The notes under the pieces are model-generated. The model was not told the DNA's origin, did no database searches, and was given only the letters and a program-made list of their open reading frames with translations. A stretch of 64,000 nt of DNA from Bog-756 sp036513075 (GTDB lineage: Bacteria; Actinomycetota; Acidimicrobiia; Acidimicrobiales; RAAP-2): contig DATBZS010000022.1 of NCBI GenBank assembly GCA_036513075.1, forward strand, positions 1-64,000. Reading direction: 5' to 3'. How positions within the stretch are numbered: position 1 is the stretch's first letter; each line of letters opens with the position of its first letter. This document shows positions 17,496-26,398 of this stretch, piece after piece. The position numbers and the translations under genes were made by a program.

Positions 17496-19772
17496 GTGGA
17501 TTGGCTGGTGGCGGCGGATACGGTGCGCAAGGAGCCAGATGGCTCGCTGAGCCGTCAGGTGTGCGGTCGGTTGGCATCGATGGCGCTGATTCTCACCAGC
17601 GCGCTGGTGCTCGCCTCGGAGCTGCTGCAGCCCGGAGACTATTCGCGTACCTCGGTACTGGTGATCGGCACCATCACCACCGTGATCGGGATCGCCTCGT
17701 GGTGGATTCCCTGGAAGCGCATGCCCCGCCGGACCGTGCTGTGGATGGTCCCGTTCGCCTTCGTGGCCGTCGACCTCGGCTACGTCTACGCCGACCGCGA
17801 CGGGTTCAACTACGCCGTCACCTTCGTCGTCATCTTCGTGCTCATCGGGCTGACCCAGCCCCGGTGGACCTCGCTCTGGTTGGCTCCCCTGCTGGTGGCC
17901 GCCTATCTCAACCCCTTCCTGGTGACATCCAGCACGGTGTCGTCGATCGGGCTCGGCTCGGCGTTCTTCGTCATCCCGGTGTGCCTCCTCCTCGGCGAGG
18001 CCACCGCGTGGGGCATGAGCCGGCTGGCCGAGGCGACCGAGGAGATCGCCGAGGGGGAGGAAAGCATCCGCCAGCTGTTTGACGGTGCGCCCATCGGCAT
18101 CGCCCGCCTTGGCCTCGATGGTCGGCTTCTCGAGGTCAACCGGTCGTTCGGCGAGATCGTCGGCTACGCCCCGGACGATCTGGTCGGCCGGGACCTGAGC
18201 TCCCTCACCCACCCCGACGACGTCGCCGGGACGGAGGTGCTGATCGCCAAGTTGTTGTCCGGCGAGCTCGACCGGTACAACTTCGAAAAGCGCTACGTCC
18301 ACGCCGATGGCCACTTCGTGTGGGTGTCGGTCAGCGGCTCGATCGTGCGGGATGCCCACGGGGCCCCGCTGTTCCTGATCGGCCAGATCGAGGATGTTAC
18401 CGAGCGGCGGGCCCTACGTGAAGAGCTGGCGCTCACCGCCATCACGGATCCGCTGACCGGCCTGCCCAATCGGGCACTGTTCATGGAGCACCTCGGACAC
18501 GCCCTCCACCAGGCCGAAGTGTCCGGTCGCCGCGTCGCCCTGATGTTCCTCGACCTCGACCGGTTCAAGTTGGTCAACGACGGCATCGGGCACGACGCCG
18601 GCGACCGGCTGCTCCGTCGGGTCGGCCAGCGCCTCCAAGGTGCGCTCCGGACCGGCGACATGCTGGCCCGCTTCGGCGGCGACGAGTTCACCGTGCTGTG
18701 CGATGTGGCCGGTGAGGAGGAGGTGGCCGGGATCGTGGACCGGCTGCGCCAGGCCATGGCCACACCGGTGGCCGAGCCCGATTTCGAGCAGTTCGTGTCG
18801 CTCAGCATCGGCGTGGCCCTGTCGACCTCGGGGTCGATGGCGCCCTCGGTACTCCTGCGGAGCGCCGACATCGCCATGTACCAGGCCAAACATCTCGGTC
18901 CCGGCCGTTTCGTGATCTACGAGGACCGCGACGAGGGTGATGCCAGCCGCAACCTGCGGACGACCAACGAACTCCACCGGGCCGTCCGCGGTTCTCAGCT
19001 CGTGCTCCACTACCAGCCCTTCGTCGATGTCGACAACCTGCGCCTGATCGGTACCGAAGCCCTGGTTCGTTGGCGCCATCCCGACCGGGGCCTGCTGGCG
19101 CCCGGCGAGTTCATCGAGCTGGCCGAGGAGTGTGGCCTCATGGTGCAGCTGGGGGCCTGGGTCCTGCATGAGGCCTGCCGGCAGGGTGCTCAGTGGGCCG
19201 AGGCGCGTGCGGACGCCGGCGTCACCGGGCCGATCCCCGCCATGTCGGTCAACATCTCGCCCCAGCAGCTTTCCGAGCCGGGGTTCGCGGAGGAGGTGGC
19301 GGGCGTCCTGGCTGACACCGGATTCCCGGCGGACCGGCTGTGGTTCGAGATCACCGAGGGGGCACTCCTGCGGGATCCGGTGGCGGCCATCGCCATCCTC
19401 GAGTCCCTGCGGTCGCTCGGTATCCACCTGGCCATCGACGATTTCGGCACGGGCTACTCGTCGCTGAATTACCTGAGGCGACTGCCGGTCGAGGCGCTCA
19501 AGATCGACCGCACCTTCATCGAACAACTCGAGGGGCATCCCGACGACCGGGCCATCGTCGAAGCCATCGTCGCGCTCGGTCGTTCGCTCGGGCTCGGCGT
19601 GGTGGCCGAGGGCATCGAGCGTCCCGGGCAGGCCATCGAGCTGGCCAGCCTCGGTTGCAATCTCGCCCAGGGTTTCCTCTACGGCCGGCCGGTGGATCCG
19701 GCTCGCATCGGCGGCTACCTGCCGCAGTCGGTCACCGACTGGGACATCGGCAGCCACCTGTCCACCGTCTGA
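17496..19772 (+). CDS. membrane PAS-GGDEF-EAL c-di-GMP enzyme
   Basis: A 758-residue protein. Residues about 25-175 contain six or so membrane segments. A PAS domain (about 185-305, with LEVNRSFGEIVGYAPDDLVG) follows, then GGDEF (about 310-475; GGDEF intact, I-site RTGD five residues upstream) and EAL (about 490-745). The EAL residues are complete: TEALVRW, MSVNISPQQL, FEITEGAL, DDFGTGYSS, LKIDRTF and VVAEGIER. Both synthesis and hydrolysis of c-di-GMP are therefore possible. The start GTG 17496 is chosen for its upstream AGAGAGG; GTG 17508 and ATG 17580 are alternatives. The leader carries a possible RNA switch. Confidence 0.9.
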   Translation: MDWLVAADTVRKEPDGSLSRQVCGRLASMALILTSALVLASELLQPGDYSRTSVLVIGTITTVIGIASWWIPWKRMPRRTVLWMVPFAFVAVDLGYVYADRDGFNYAVTFVVIFVLIGLTQPRWTSLWLAPLLVAAYLNPFLVTSSTVSSIGLGSAFFVIPVCLLLGEATAWGMSRLAEATEEIAEGEESIRQLFDGAPIGIARLGLDGRLLEVNRSFGEIVGYAPDDLVGRDLSSLTHPDDVAGTEVLIAKLLSGELDRYNFEKRYVHADGHFVWVSVSGSIVRDAHGAPLFLIGQIEDVTERRALREELALTAITDPLTGLPNRALFMEHLGHALHQAEVSGRRVALMFLDLDRFKLVNDGIGHDAGDRLLRRVGQRLQGALRTGDMLARFGGDEFTVLCDVAGEEEVAGIVDRLRQAMATPVAEPDFEQFVSLSIGVALSTSGSMAPSVLLRSADIAMYQAKHLGPGRFVIYEDRDEGDASRNLRTTNELHRAVRGSQLVLHYQPFVDVDNLRLIGTEALVRWRHPDRGLLAPGEFIELAEECGLMVQLGAWVLHEACRQGAQWAEARADAGVTGPIPAMSVNISPQQLSEPGFAEEVAGVLADTGFPADRLWFEITEGALLRDPVAAIAILESLRSLGIHLAIDDFGTGYSSLNYLRRLPVEALKIDRTFIEQLEGHPDDRAIVEAIVALGRSLGLGVVAEGIERPGQAIELASLGCNLAQGFLYGRPVDPARIGGYLPQSVTDWDIGSHLSTV

Positions 19773-19822
19773 GGACCGGTCGGCGGTCGACCGCAGGGGA
19801 GCGTCTGGCGATGGCTCATCGA

Positions 19823-20176
19823 TCACGTGGGCGACGCGGGCCGACGGTCCGACCGCAGGTGGACGACCAGCACGACCACGGCACCTGCGATGGCGAGTCC
19901 CCAGCCGAACCAGGCGGCCAGTTGATGGGCGTGGAGCGAGGCCACGGTGGCCGGAGCCTGTGCACTTACGACCGTGGGCTCACCGAGGAGGGCGACGACG
20001 GCGAGGATCGGCCCCGCGGTCAGGCACACGAGCCCGACCCATCGGGCCACCCGGCAGCGTGATCGCCCGGTCGTCCTCCGAGCGGTACCGGCGGCCCCGT
20101 CGGGGCCTGGAGGATCAGAAGTGCCTCGGTCGTCGACCACCTGTGCAGTCTCATTGACCGGGAGAGGCACAGCCAC
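19823..20176 (-). CDS. small two-TM membrane protein, hypothetical
   Basis: A 117-residue product with a polar, basic N-terminus (about 40 residues) and two hydrophobic segments: WVGLVCLTAGPILAVVALLG and WFGWGLAIAGAVVVLVVHL. An intervening stretch holds LHAHQLAAW. It ends in a short basic tail. It lies 69 bases downstream of the NlpC/P60 gene on the same strand and could be co-transcribed with it. No good ribosome-binding site precedes the GTG at 20176, so the start is uncertain. No family recognised. Confidence 0.45.
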   Translation of the reverse strand: MAVPLPVNETAQVVDDRGTSDPPGPDGAAGTARRTTGRSRCRVARWVGLVCLTAGPILAVVALLGEPTVVSAQAPATVASLHAHQLAAWFGWGLAIAGAVVVLVVHLRSDRRPASPT

Positions 20177-20245
20177 CCCGGGAGGTGCATCGATCGGGAC
20201 GAGTTCCTCCCGCTCGTCGAACGAGGTGCCGCGGCGGTCCCAGCG

Positions 20246-21475
20246 TCAGGGGCGGCGGCCGTTGGGCATGACGTCGGTCATGCTCCACTGGCTGATGGCA
20301 TTCAACTGAACCTGGTTGCCGGTCGCCTCGACGACGCGGTTGCCGCCCACGTAGATGGCCGTGTGGTACACCGTCGTCCAGTCGGCAGTGTTCGTTCCCC
20401 AGAACACCAGGTCGCCCGCCTCGAGCTGGTTCATGGCCACCGGGACCCCGGCGGTGTGGTACTGGTCGTCGGCCACCCGGGCGAAGCTGATGCCGGTGGC
20501 GTGCTGCCACGACGCCAGTGCCAGGCCGGAGCAGTCATAGCCGACAGGCCCATTGCCGCCCCAGATGTAGGGCTTCCCGAGCTGCTGGAAGGCGAAGAGG
20601 ACGGCCTTGTCTCCTGGGGTGATCGGTTCGAACATGAGGGCCTGGGACAACATGGTCTGGCTGGCCGCGGCCCCGAAGGCGTCGGCCGTGCCGTTCTGCT
20701 GGATGATCCAGTAGCCGTTGTTCGAGGTGGCCCGGACGATGCGCTCAACGGGCTCCGTCGCCGTTCCGGAGGCCGAGCCGAAGAAGGGTGCGTCGCCGTA
20801 GTTGAAGACCCCGCCGTCCCCCGCCACCAGCCAGTAGCCCTTGCCGTCGGTGGACACGGCCATGCCTGCGATCGGACTGTTCAGCTGGATCGAGCCGGTC
20901 GATCCGTAGAAGGCGGCGTCACCGAAGGAGAAGACCCCGCCGTCGGACGCCACCAGCCAGTAGCCCTTGCCGTCGGGGGTGGGGGTCATGGCCACGATCG
21001 GGCGGTTGAGGACGATGCTGCCGGTCGAACCGTAGAACTGTGCGTCGCCGAACGAGAAGACCCCACCGTCAGAGGCGACCATCCAGTAGCCCTTGTCGTC
21101 GGGTGTCTGGGCCATGCCCACGATCGGGCGATTGAGGACGATGTTGCCGGTCGAGCCGTAGAAGCTGGTGTCGCCATAGGCGAATACGCCGCCGTCGGAT
21201 GCCACCAGCCAGTACCCGTGCCGCGAATGATCGGCGGCAACGGCCACCAGCGGCCGGTTGAGCGGGCCGGACGGCGATCCGAAGGACGGCACTCCATAAG
21301 GCTCGACGGCTCCGGACGCCGTGACCAGCCAGAAATTATCGGCGACCGTCGAGGGGAGGGCCTGGGGCGCCGGTGACCCAACGGCCGGCGAGACGCCCCA
21401 CGCCATCGGACCGATCGTCATGAGGGCGGCGACCGCGGCGACCAGTCCGACCCGCCTGCTTCGAACTCCGTGCAT
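20246..21475 (-). CDS. secreted NlpC/P60 endopeptidase with 42-residue propeller-type repeats
   Basis: A 409-residue protein with a signal peptide (about 1-34). Residues 48-270 hold about six repeats with a strict 42-residue period, marked by GYWLVASDGG-VF at 87, 129, 171 and 213. Residues 285-409 form an NlpC/P60 domain with catalytic C314 in YDCSGL and H371 in VYHTAIYVG. NlpC/P60 enzymes cut gamma-D-Glu-diaminopimelate links in peptidoglycan stem peptides. The repeats probably form a beta-propeller that binds wall polymers. The enzyme acts outside the cell membrane in wall remodelling or cell separation. Confidence 0.9.
   Translation of the reverse strand: MHGVRSRRVGLVAAVAALMTIGPMAWGVSPAVGSPAPQALPSTVADNFWLVTASGAVEPYGVPSFGSPSGPLNRPLVAVAADHSRHGYWLVASDGGVFAYGDTSFYGSTGNIVLNRPIVGMAQTPDDKGYWMVASDGGVFSFGDAQFYGSTGSIVLNRPIVAMTPTPDGKGYWLVASDGGVFSFGDAAFYGSTGSIQLNSPIAGMAVSTDGKGYWLVAGDGGVFNYGDAPFFGSASGTATEPVERIVRATSNNGYWIIQQNGTADAFGAAASQTMLSQALMFEPITPGDKAVLFAFQQLGKPYIWGGNGPVGYDCSGLALASWQHATGISFARVADDQYHTAGVPVAMNQLEAGDLVFWGTNTADWTTVYHTAIYVGGNRVVEATGNQVQLNAISQWSMTDVMPNGRRP
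20666..21334 (-). repeat. tandem 126-bp (42-codon) repeats within the NlpC/P60 gene
   Basis: Five to six in-frame units encode the pattern LNRPIVGMA-TPDGKGYW and then LVASDGGVFSFGDA-FYGSTG. The three central units are the most similar and differ by few residues, pointing to recent unit duplication. The outer units are diverged. Such direct repeats may allow copy-number change by recombination. Confidence 0.85.
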
Positions 21476-21497
21476 GTCCCGACCCTCCGCACTCTCC

Positions 21498-21513
21498 GTG
21501 ATCCGTGGATCAC
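21498..21513. promoter_or_regulatory. 16-bp palindrome upstream of the NlpC/P60 gene
   Basis: GTGATCC-GT-GGATCAC has perfect 7-bp arms and lies 23 bases upstream of the hydrolase start. A second inverted repeat, TACCAC-gtaga-GTGGTA, lies at 21531-21547. Either could be a regulator-binding site or an mRNA hairpin near the ribosome site; no cognate regulator is evident nearby. Confidence 0.35.
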
Positions 21514-21594
21514 ACCTAGAGTAGCCAGACTACCACGTAGAGTGGTAAAACTCCCGGTGGAGTCGATCTTCCCGGATCACGGCCGGAGGGGCGT

Positions 21595-22389
21595 TCAGCC
21601 GACGGTGGCGATGCCCCCATCGACCGGGATGACTGCCCCGGTGAGGTACGAACCGGCTCGTGAGGCCAAGAAGATGGCCACACCAGCCATATCGTCAGGT
21701 CGGCCGATCCGCTTGAGCGGGGCGCCCGCCGCGATCTGCTCGCCGAAGGCTTCGAGGGTGGCGGCCATCATCTTCGACTCGAAGGGGCCCGGTGCCACGG
21801 CATTCACGGTGATCGACGGGGCCAGATGCCGGGCCAGGTGCCGGGTCAGCTGGTGGACGGCAGCCTTGGAGGACGAGTACGAGTAGGACTCGAGGACGGG
21901 TACGTGGATTCCGTCGATCGATCCGATGTTGATGACCCGCGCCGGATCGTCCGGCGTTGCGGCCGCCTGCAGCATCGGCAGGAAGAATTTGGTGGTGTGG
22001 AACACACCCTGGACGTTGAGGTTGAGGACCCGGTCCCACGAGGCCGCGTCGTGGTCGACCAGGGGCGCGCCCCAGGTGGCTCCGGCGTTATTGATCAGCA
22101 CGTGGACGGCCTCGTGATCGGAGGACACCGCCTCAGCGAAGGCCCGTGCCCCTTCCTCGGTGGAGAGGTCAGCGGCCAGCCCCGTGCACGAACCGAAGGC
22201 GGCGAGCTCGGCTACCGCCGCGTCGACGGCATCGGCCTTGCGCGAGGCGATGACCACGTCGGCCCCGGCGGCGACGAAGCCTCCGGCGATCATCCGGCCG
22301 ATCCCCCGGGAGCCACCGGTGACCACGACGGTCTTTCCGGCGACGGAGAACAGCTGGTCGGGAGGGGTGGGGGCGGAGGACTGGCTCAT
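21595..22389 (-). CDS. SDR-family oxidoreductase
   Basis: A 264-residue classical short-chain dehydrogenase. The cofactor motif is TGGSRGIG (about residues 24-31), followed by NNAG and the catalytic Ser / YSYSSSKAA (YxxxK) motif, and it ends with GAVIPVDGG. The Arg after Gly-Gly-Ser suggests NADP(H). Substrate unknown, probably a 3-oxoacyl or alcohol intermediate. It is divergent from an acyl-CoA dehydrogenase gene with 60 bases between starts, which suggests shared regulation and a role in acyl-CoA catabolism. Confidence 0.88.
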   Translation of the reverse strand: MSQSSAPTPPDQLFSVAGKTVVVTGGSRGIGRMIAGGFVAAGADVVIASRKADAVDAAVAELAAFGSCTGLAADLSTEEGARAFAEAVSSDHEAVHVLINNAGATWGAPLVDHDAASWDRVLNLNVQGVFHTTKFFLPMLQAAATPDDPARVINIGSIDGIHVPVLESYSYSSSKAAVHQLTRHLARHLAPSITVNAVAPGPFESKMMAATLEAFGEQIAAGAPLKRIGRPDDMAGVAIFLASRAGSYLTGAVIPVDGGIATVG

Positions 22390-22449
22390 GGGGGGACGGT
22401 ACCCCACGACGACGACGTTGGTAACGTCCGCACCCATGAGAGTCCCGCC

Positions 22450-23604
22450 GTGCACCTCGCCCTGACCGACGAGCAGCTCGAGCTGCAGGCCACGTTGCGC
22501 GCTTACTTCGCCGACCTGGCCGCATCGTCCACGGCCGACGGCGGGCATCCCGACTACGTGACCGCAATCAAGCAGATGGGCGACGACGGCTGGCTCGGCA
22601 TCGGCTGGCCCACCGAGTACGGCGGGCACGGCCGTGGCCCTATCGACCAGATGATCTTCGTGGAGGAGTCCCACTGGGCCGGGGTGCCGCTGCCCCTGCT
22701 CACGTTGAACAGTGTCGGACCGGCCATCATGCAGCTGGGCTCGGACGAACAGCGTGAGCGGTTCCTGCCGGCCATCCTGCGGGGCGAGGTCCACTTCTCC
22801 ATCGGCTACACCGAGCCCGGGGCCGGCACGGACCTGGCGTCGCTGCAGACGCGGGCGGTGCGTGACGGCGACGAGTACGTCATCAACGGCGAGAAGCTCT
22901 ACACGAGCGCCATCCAGTACGCCGACTACGTCTGGCTGGCGGCCCGGACCGACCCCGACGCCCCGAAGCACAAGGGACTGTCTGTCTTCATCGTGCCGGT
23001 CGACACCCCGGGCTTCAGCTGGACGCCGCTGCGCACCATGGCCGGCGAGTTCACCAGCTCCACCTTCTACGAGGACGTCCGCGTACCGGCCGGCAACCTG
23101 GTGGGCGAGGAGAACGGTGGCTGGACGCTCATCACCAACCAGCTGAACTTCGAGCGGGTCGCCATCTGCCCCGTCTCGGGCATCCTGCGCAGCATCGCCG
23201 AGGTGCGCGAGTGGGCTCAGCAGACACAGCTGACCGACGGCCGCCGGGTGGTGGACCAGGAGTGGGTACAGCTCCTCCTCGCCCGGCTATGGGCCAGGGC
23301 CGAGTACCTGAAGCTCATCAACTGGAAGGTGGCGTGGGCGGCCGACAAGGGCCTCAACCCGGCCGACGCCTCGGCCACCAAGGTCTACGGGAGCGAGTTC
23401 GCCCTCGAGGCCTACCGGGTGCTCCTCGAGATCGTGGGCCAGGCCGGCTATCTGGCCGCCGGGTCGCCCGGGGCGGTGCTCAACGGCCGTCTCGAGCATC
23501 GGGCCCGTGGCCAGACGATCTTCACCTTCGGCGGGGGCACCAATGAGATCCAGCGCGACATCATCGCCTGGGTCGGTCTGGGTCTGCCGCGGGCCAAGCG
23601 GTAG
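22450..23604 (+). CDS. acyl-CoA dehydrogenase
   Basis: A 384-residue flavoprotein starting at GTG 22450 (protein VHLALTDEQLELQATLR). It has the helical N-domain with GIGWPTEYGGHG, the beta-domain FAD/substrate motif YTEPGAGTDLASLQT (about 118-132) and the C-terminal FTFGGGTNEIQRDIIA signature. Acyl-CoA dehydrogenases introduce the alpha-beta double bond and pass electrons to ETF. The chain length or sterol-type preference is not evident. The gene starts 60 bases from the divergent SDR. Confidence 0.9.
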   Translation: MHLALTDEQLELQATLRAYFADLAASSTADGGHPDYVTAIKQMGDDGWLGIGWPTEYGGHGRGPIDQMIFVEESHWAGVPLPLLTLNSVGPAIMQLGSDEQRERFLPAILRGEVHFSIGYTEPGAGTDLASLQTRAVRDGDEYVINGEKLYTSAIQYADYVWLAARTDPDAPKHKGLSVFIVPVDTPGFSWTPLRTMAGEFTSSTFYEDVRVPAGNLVGEENGGWTLITNQLNFERVAICPVSGILRSIAEVREWAQQTQLTDGRRVVDQEWVQLLLARLWARAEYLKLINWKVAWAADKGLNPADASATKVYGSEFALEAYRVLLEIVGQAGYLAAGSPGAVLNGRLEHRARGQTIFTFGGGTNEIQRDIIAWVGLGLPRAKR

Positions 23605-23758
23605 GTGGACCCGGCCCGGTCGTGGCCTCCGACACCGTTGCGAACAGCTGCCTGCTGCGGTCGCTGCCTACCGTAGGTCACGGTGCCCGCACTAGCGTCG
23701 TCCTTGATCCAGCCGACGAGGCCAGCTCGGATCAAAGGCCACGACACGAGGAGCTCAC

Positions 23759-24568
23759 ATGGCGGTAGCGGGCATCACCGAGGCGAAAGCCGAGGTCAAC
23801 GGGGCGACGATCGCCTTCGACGACACCGGGGGCGACGGTCCGGTGGTGCTGCTCGGCCACGGGTTCCTCATGGACCGGAGGATGTTCGCCGACCAGATGG
23901 CCGCCCTGCGGGGCACCTACCGGGTCATCACGTGGGACGAGCGGGGCTTCGGCGACACCATCTACGACGAGCAGCCCTTCACCTACTGGGACTCGGCCCG
24001 CGACCTTCTGGGCCTGATGGACCATCTCGACATCGACCGGGCCGTGGTGGGCGGCATGTCCCAGGGCGGCTTCCTCGCCCTGCGGGCCGCCCTCCTCGCC
24101 CCCGAACGGGTCCGGGCGCTGATCCTGCTCGATACCCAGGCAGGACCGGAGGACGCCGAGGTCATCCCCGTCTATCAGGGCATGGTCGATTCCTGGGTGG
24201 CCGATGGACCATCCGATGAGGTGGCCGATGCCAGTGCGTCCCTGATCATCGGTGACCCTGTGCTGTCCTCCACCTGGACGGCCATCTGGAAGTCGCGTCC
24301 CCAGGAGTCGCTGCGCAACCCCGGCCAGGCCCTGCTCGAGCGGGAGAGCATCGTCGATCGACTGGGCGAGATCACCGTCCCTGCCCTGGTCATCCACGGG
24401 ACGGCCGACGTGTCGATCTCCATGGCCAAGGCCGAGACCCTGGCGGCCGGACTGGTCGGCTGCGCCGGCGTGGTGGCCATCGAGGGCGGCACCCATGCCG
24501 CCAATATGACCCACCCGGGCCCGGTCAACGCGGCGGTGCTGGCCTTCCTGGCCGATCTGCCCGACTGA
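23759..24568 (+). CDS. alpha/beta hydrolase
   Basis: A 269-residue cytoplasmic alpha/beta-hydrolase. The oxyanion region is LLGHGFLMDRRMF, the nucleophile elbow is GGMSQGG (Ser near residue 101), the acid is likely in VIHGTADVSI and the catalytic His in EGGTHAANM. GAGGAG precedes the ATG. The family includes esterases, haloperoxidases and C-C bond hydrolases; the reaction is not determinable. It follows the acyl-CoA dehydrogenase by 154 bases on the same strand. Confidence 0.85.
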   Translation: MAVAGITEAKAEVNGATIAFDDTGGDGPVVLLGHGFLMDRRMFADQMAALRGTYRVITWDERGFGDTIYDEQPFTYWDSARDLLGLMDHLDIDRAVVGGMSQGGFLALRAALLAPERVRALILLDTQAGPEDAEVIPVYQGMVDSWVADGPSDEVADASASLIIGDPVLSSTWTAIWKSRPQESLRNPGQALLERESIVDRLGEITVPALVIHGTADVSISMAKAETLAAGLVGCAGVVAIEGGTHAANMTHPGPVNAAVLAFLADLPD

Positions 24569-24588
24569 CCGTCGATCGTCTGGCTGGC

Positions 24589-26295
24589 TCAGCCGGCGAC
24601 CGTCGACGGGGTGGTCGACGGCTCCACCGGCGTCAGCGACGAGGCGACCGGCAGGGTCAGGCGGACGGTCGAGAAGGTGACCGATCCCCCGAGCCGGGGC
24701 TGTCCGTAGGAGACGGTAGTGGCCACCAACTGCAGTTCCACGTCCGAGGTGGACTCGGCGGTGTAGGCCACGATCTCCAGCGGCACGGTGGTGGTGTGGG
24801 TCGCTCCGTCGAGGGTCACGTCGATCGGGGTGACCTGGTTGCCGAGGACGACCCCGGTGGCCTTGTCGACGAGCTGGGCGAAGACCCGGGTCGGCCGGGT
24901 CCCGGCCGGAACGGATCCGGAGTAGGTCAGGACCAGCCGGGGTGCTCCCACGATGATCCCGGACCGGGCGAAGTGGACCGGGACGTCGACCGCGTTGGTG
25001 GCCGGAGCGGGGGTGATGGAGGTCACCAGGCTGCCCAGCTGCTGTCCGGTCGGAAACGCGGTGATGGGGCCGGAGCCGCCCGTTGCCACCAACGGCAGGG
25101 TGCCCGACCCACTGGCGAGATACGGCGTCCCCTGGGGCAGGGGGTAGGTCGGGGCCGAGTAGGAAGTGCCGTTCTGGTCGACGAAGCTGAACCCGGGCCC
25201 GGTGTCGGCGCCCCGGTCGCGCTTCACGTAGCGATCCAGCCAGGCCAGCGTGGCCTGCTCGGTGGCGCTGGGGTCGCCCGTCGGGGTCAGGCACACCCCG
25301 TGGCCACCGCAGAACCACCGCATCGAGGTGGTCACGCCGTTCGCCTTGAGCGCCTCGTAGTTGTCGACCCCCTCCTGGAGGGTGAACAGGGTATCGACCG
25401 TGCCCTGGACGATGAGGGTGGGGACATGGATGTTGTGGAGGAGCTGTGACGGACCGCGGGCGGCGAACCAGGCCAGCTCGGAGGGGGTGACGGCGTCTTC
25501 GACCACGCCCGACTGGTAGGCGGCCGTGACCTCGGGGTCGACGTGCTCGCTGGACGTGAGATTGGTGAGGATGCCCGACCAGCCGCTCTTGGCCGTGCCG
25601 GCCTTGTCGAGGCTGGTGGTCAGCGAGTGCCAGGCGATGGTCGGGACGATGGCGTCTATCCGGCAGTCTGAGGCGGCCGTGACCAGCTGGATGCCGCCGC
25701 CGTAGGAGCCGCCGACCATGCCCAGGCGCGGGTTGCCGGGCCGGTCGAGCTGCACGCCGGGGAGGGTGGCAACCCAGTCGATGAGGGAGCTGACGTCACG
25801 GGCCTCAAAGTCGGGGCTGTCCACCTCGGCCTGGCCACCCGAGTGGCCGAAGCCCCGGGGGTCCCAGGTCAGCACGTTGTAGCCGGCGGTCAGCAGGTCC
25901 CTGATGGGCAATCCGCCAAGAACCCCCTGACCGCTGGTGTCGGTGTCACCGGGCAGGCTCCACCCCGGGCCCATCAGTACCGTCGGGTGGGGTCCGGCGC
26001 CCGCGGTGGGCACGTACGCGGTCACCGGGAACCAGTGGGCCCGTATGACGGTGCCGTCGAACGAGGTGATGTTCCAGTCGGTCGATGACCCGGTGACCGG
26101 TGTGGCCTTGACCGGGCTGGCCGGCAGCGGACGGTGGCACGAGGTCGAGGTGGCCGAGGCGGCCGTCGTCGTGGTCGACGACGACGTGGAGGACGAGCAC
26201 CCGGCCAGTGTTCCGGCCACCACGAGGGCGAGCAGCACCGCCGCGCCGACGGGACGGCGGTGCCGGGACGGGCGTTCGGGGGTGAAGGGGCGCAT
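24589..26295 (-). CDS. secreted lipoprotein acyl/peptidyl hydrolase (S15/CocE-type alpha/beta hydrolase)
   Basis: A 568-residue protein starting at ATG 26295. The lipoprotein signal is AGTLAGC (about residues 27-33), followed by a long Ser/Thr linker. The catalytic domain has GFGHSGGQAEV, the nucleophile in GMVGGSYGGGIQL, and an acid/His pair in VQGTVDTLF and CGGHGVCL. The C-terminal 200 residues form a jelly-roll module typical of X-Pro dipeptidyl-peptidase/CocE proteins. It would hydrolyse peptides or esters outside the cell. Convergent with the upstream hydrolase gene. Confidence 0.85.
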   Translation of the reverse strand: MRPFTPERPSRHRRPVGAAVLLALVVAGTLAGCSSSTSSSTTTTAASATSTSCHRPLPASPVKATPVTGSSTDWNITSFDGTVIRAHWFPVTAYVPTAGAGPHPTVLMGPGWSLPGDTDTSGQGVLGGLPIRDLLTAGYNVLTWDPRGFGHSGGQAEVDSPDFEARDVSSLIDWVATLPGVQLDRPGNPRLGMVGGSYGGGIQLVTAASDCRIDAIVPTIAWHSLTTSLDKAGTAKSGWSGILTNLTSSEHVDPEVTAAYQSGVVEDAVTPSELAWFAARGPSQLLHNIHVPTLIVQGTVDTLFTLQEGVDNYEALKANGVTTSMRWFCGGHGVCLTPTGDPSATEQATLAWLDRYVKRDRGADTGPGFSFVDQNGTSYSAPTYPLPQGTPYLASGSGTLPLVATGGSGPITAFPTGQQLGSLVTSITPAPATNAVDVPVHFARSGIIVGAPRLVLTYSGSVPAGTRPTRVFAQLVDKATGVVLGNQVTPIDVTLDGATHTTTVPLEIVAYTAESTSDVELQLVATTVSYGQPRLGGSVTFSTVRLTLPVASSLTPVEPSTTPSTVAG

Positions 26296-26398
26296 CGGCG
26301 GAGTGTTACACCGCACAGCGGCGGCGGCAATCCTCCGCCAGCTCGGGGGTGATCGGGCCGGATTTGATGGATGGTGCTTCGGCCTGTGGAATGGATAC

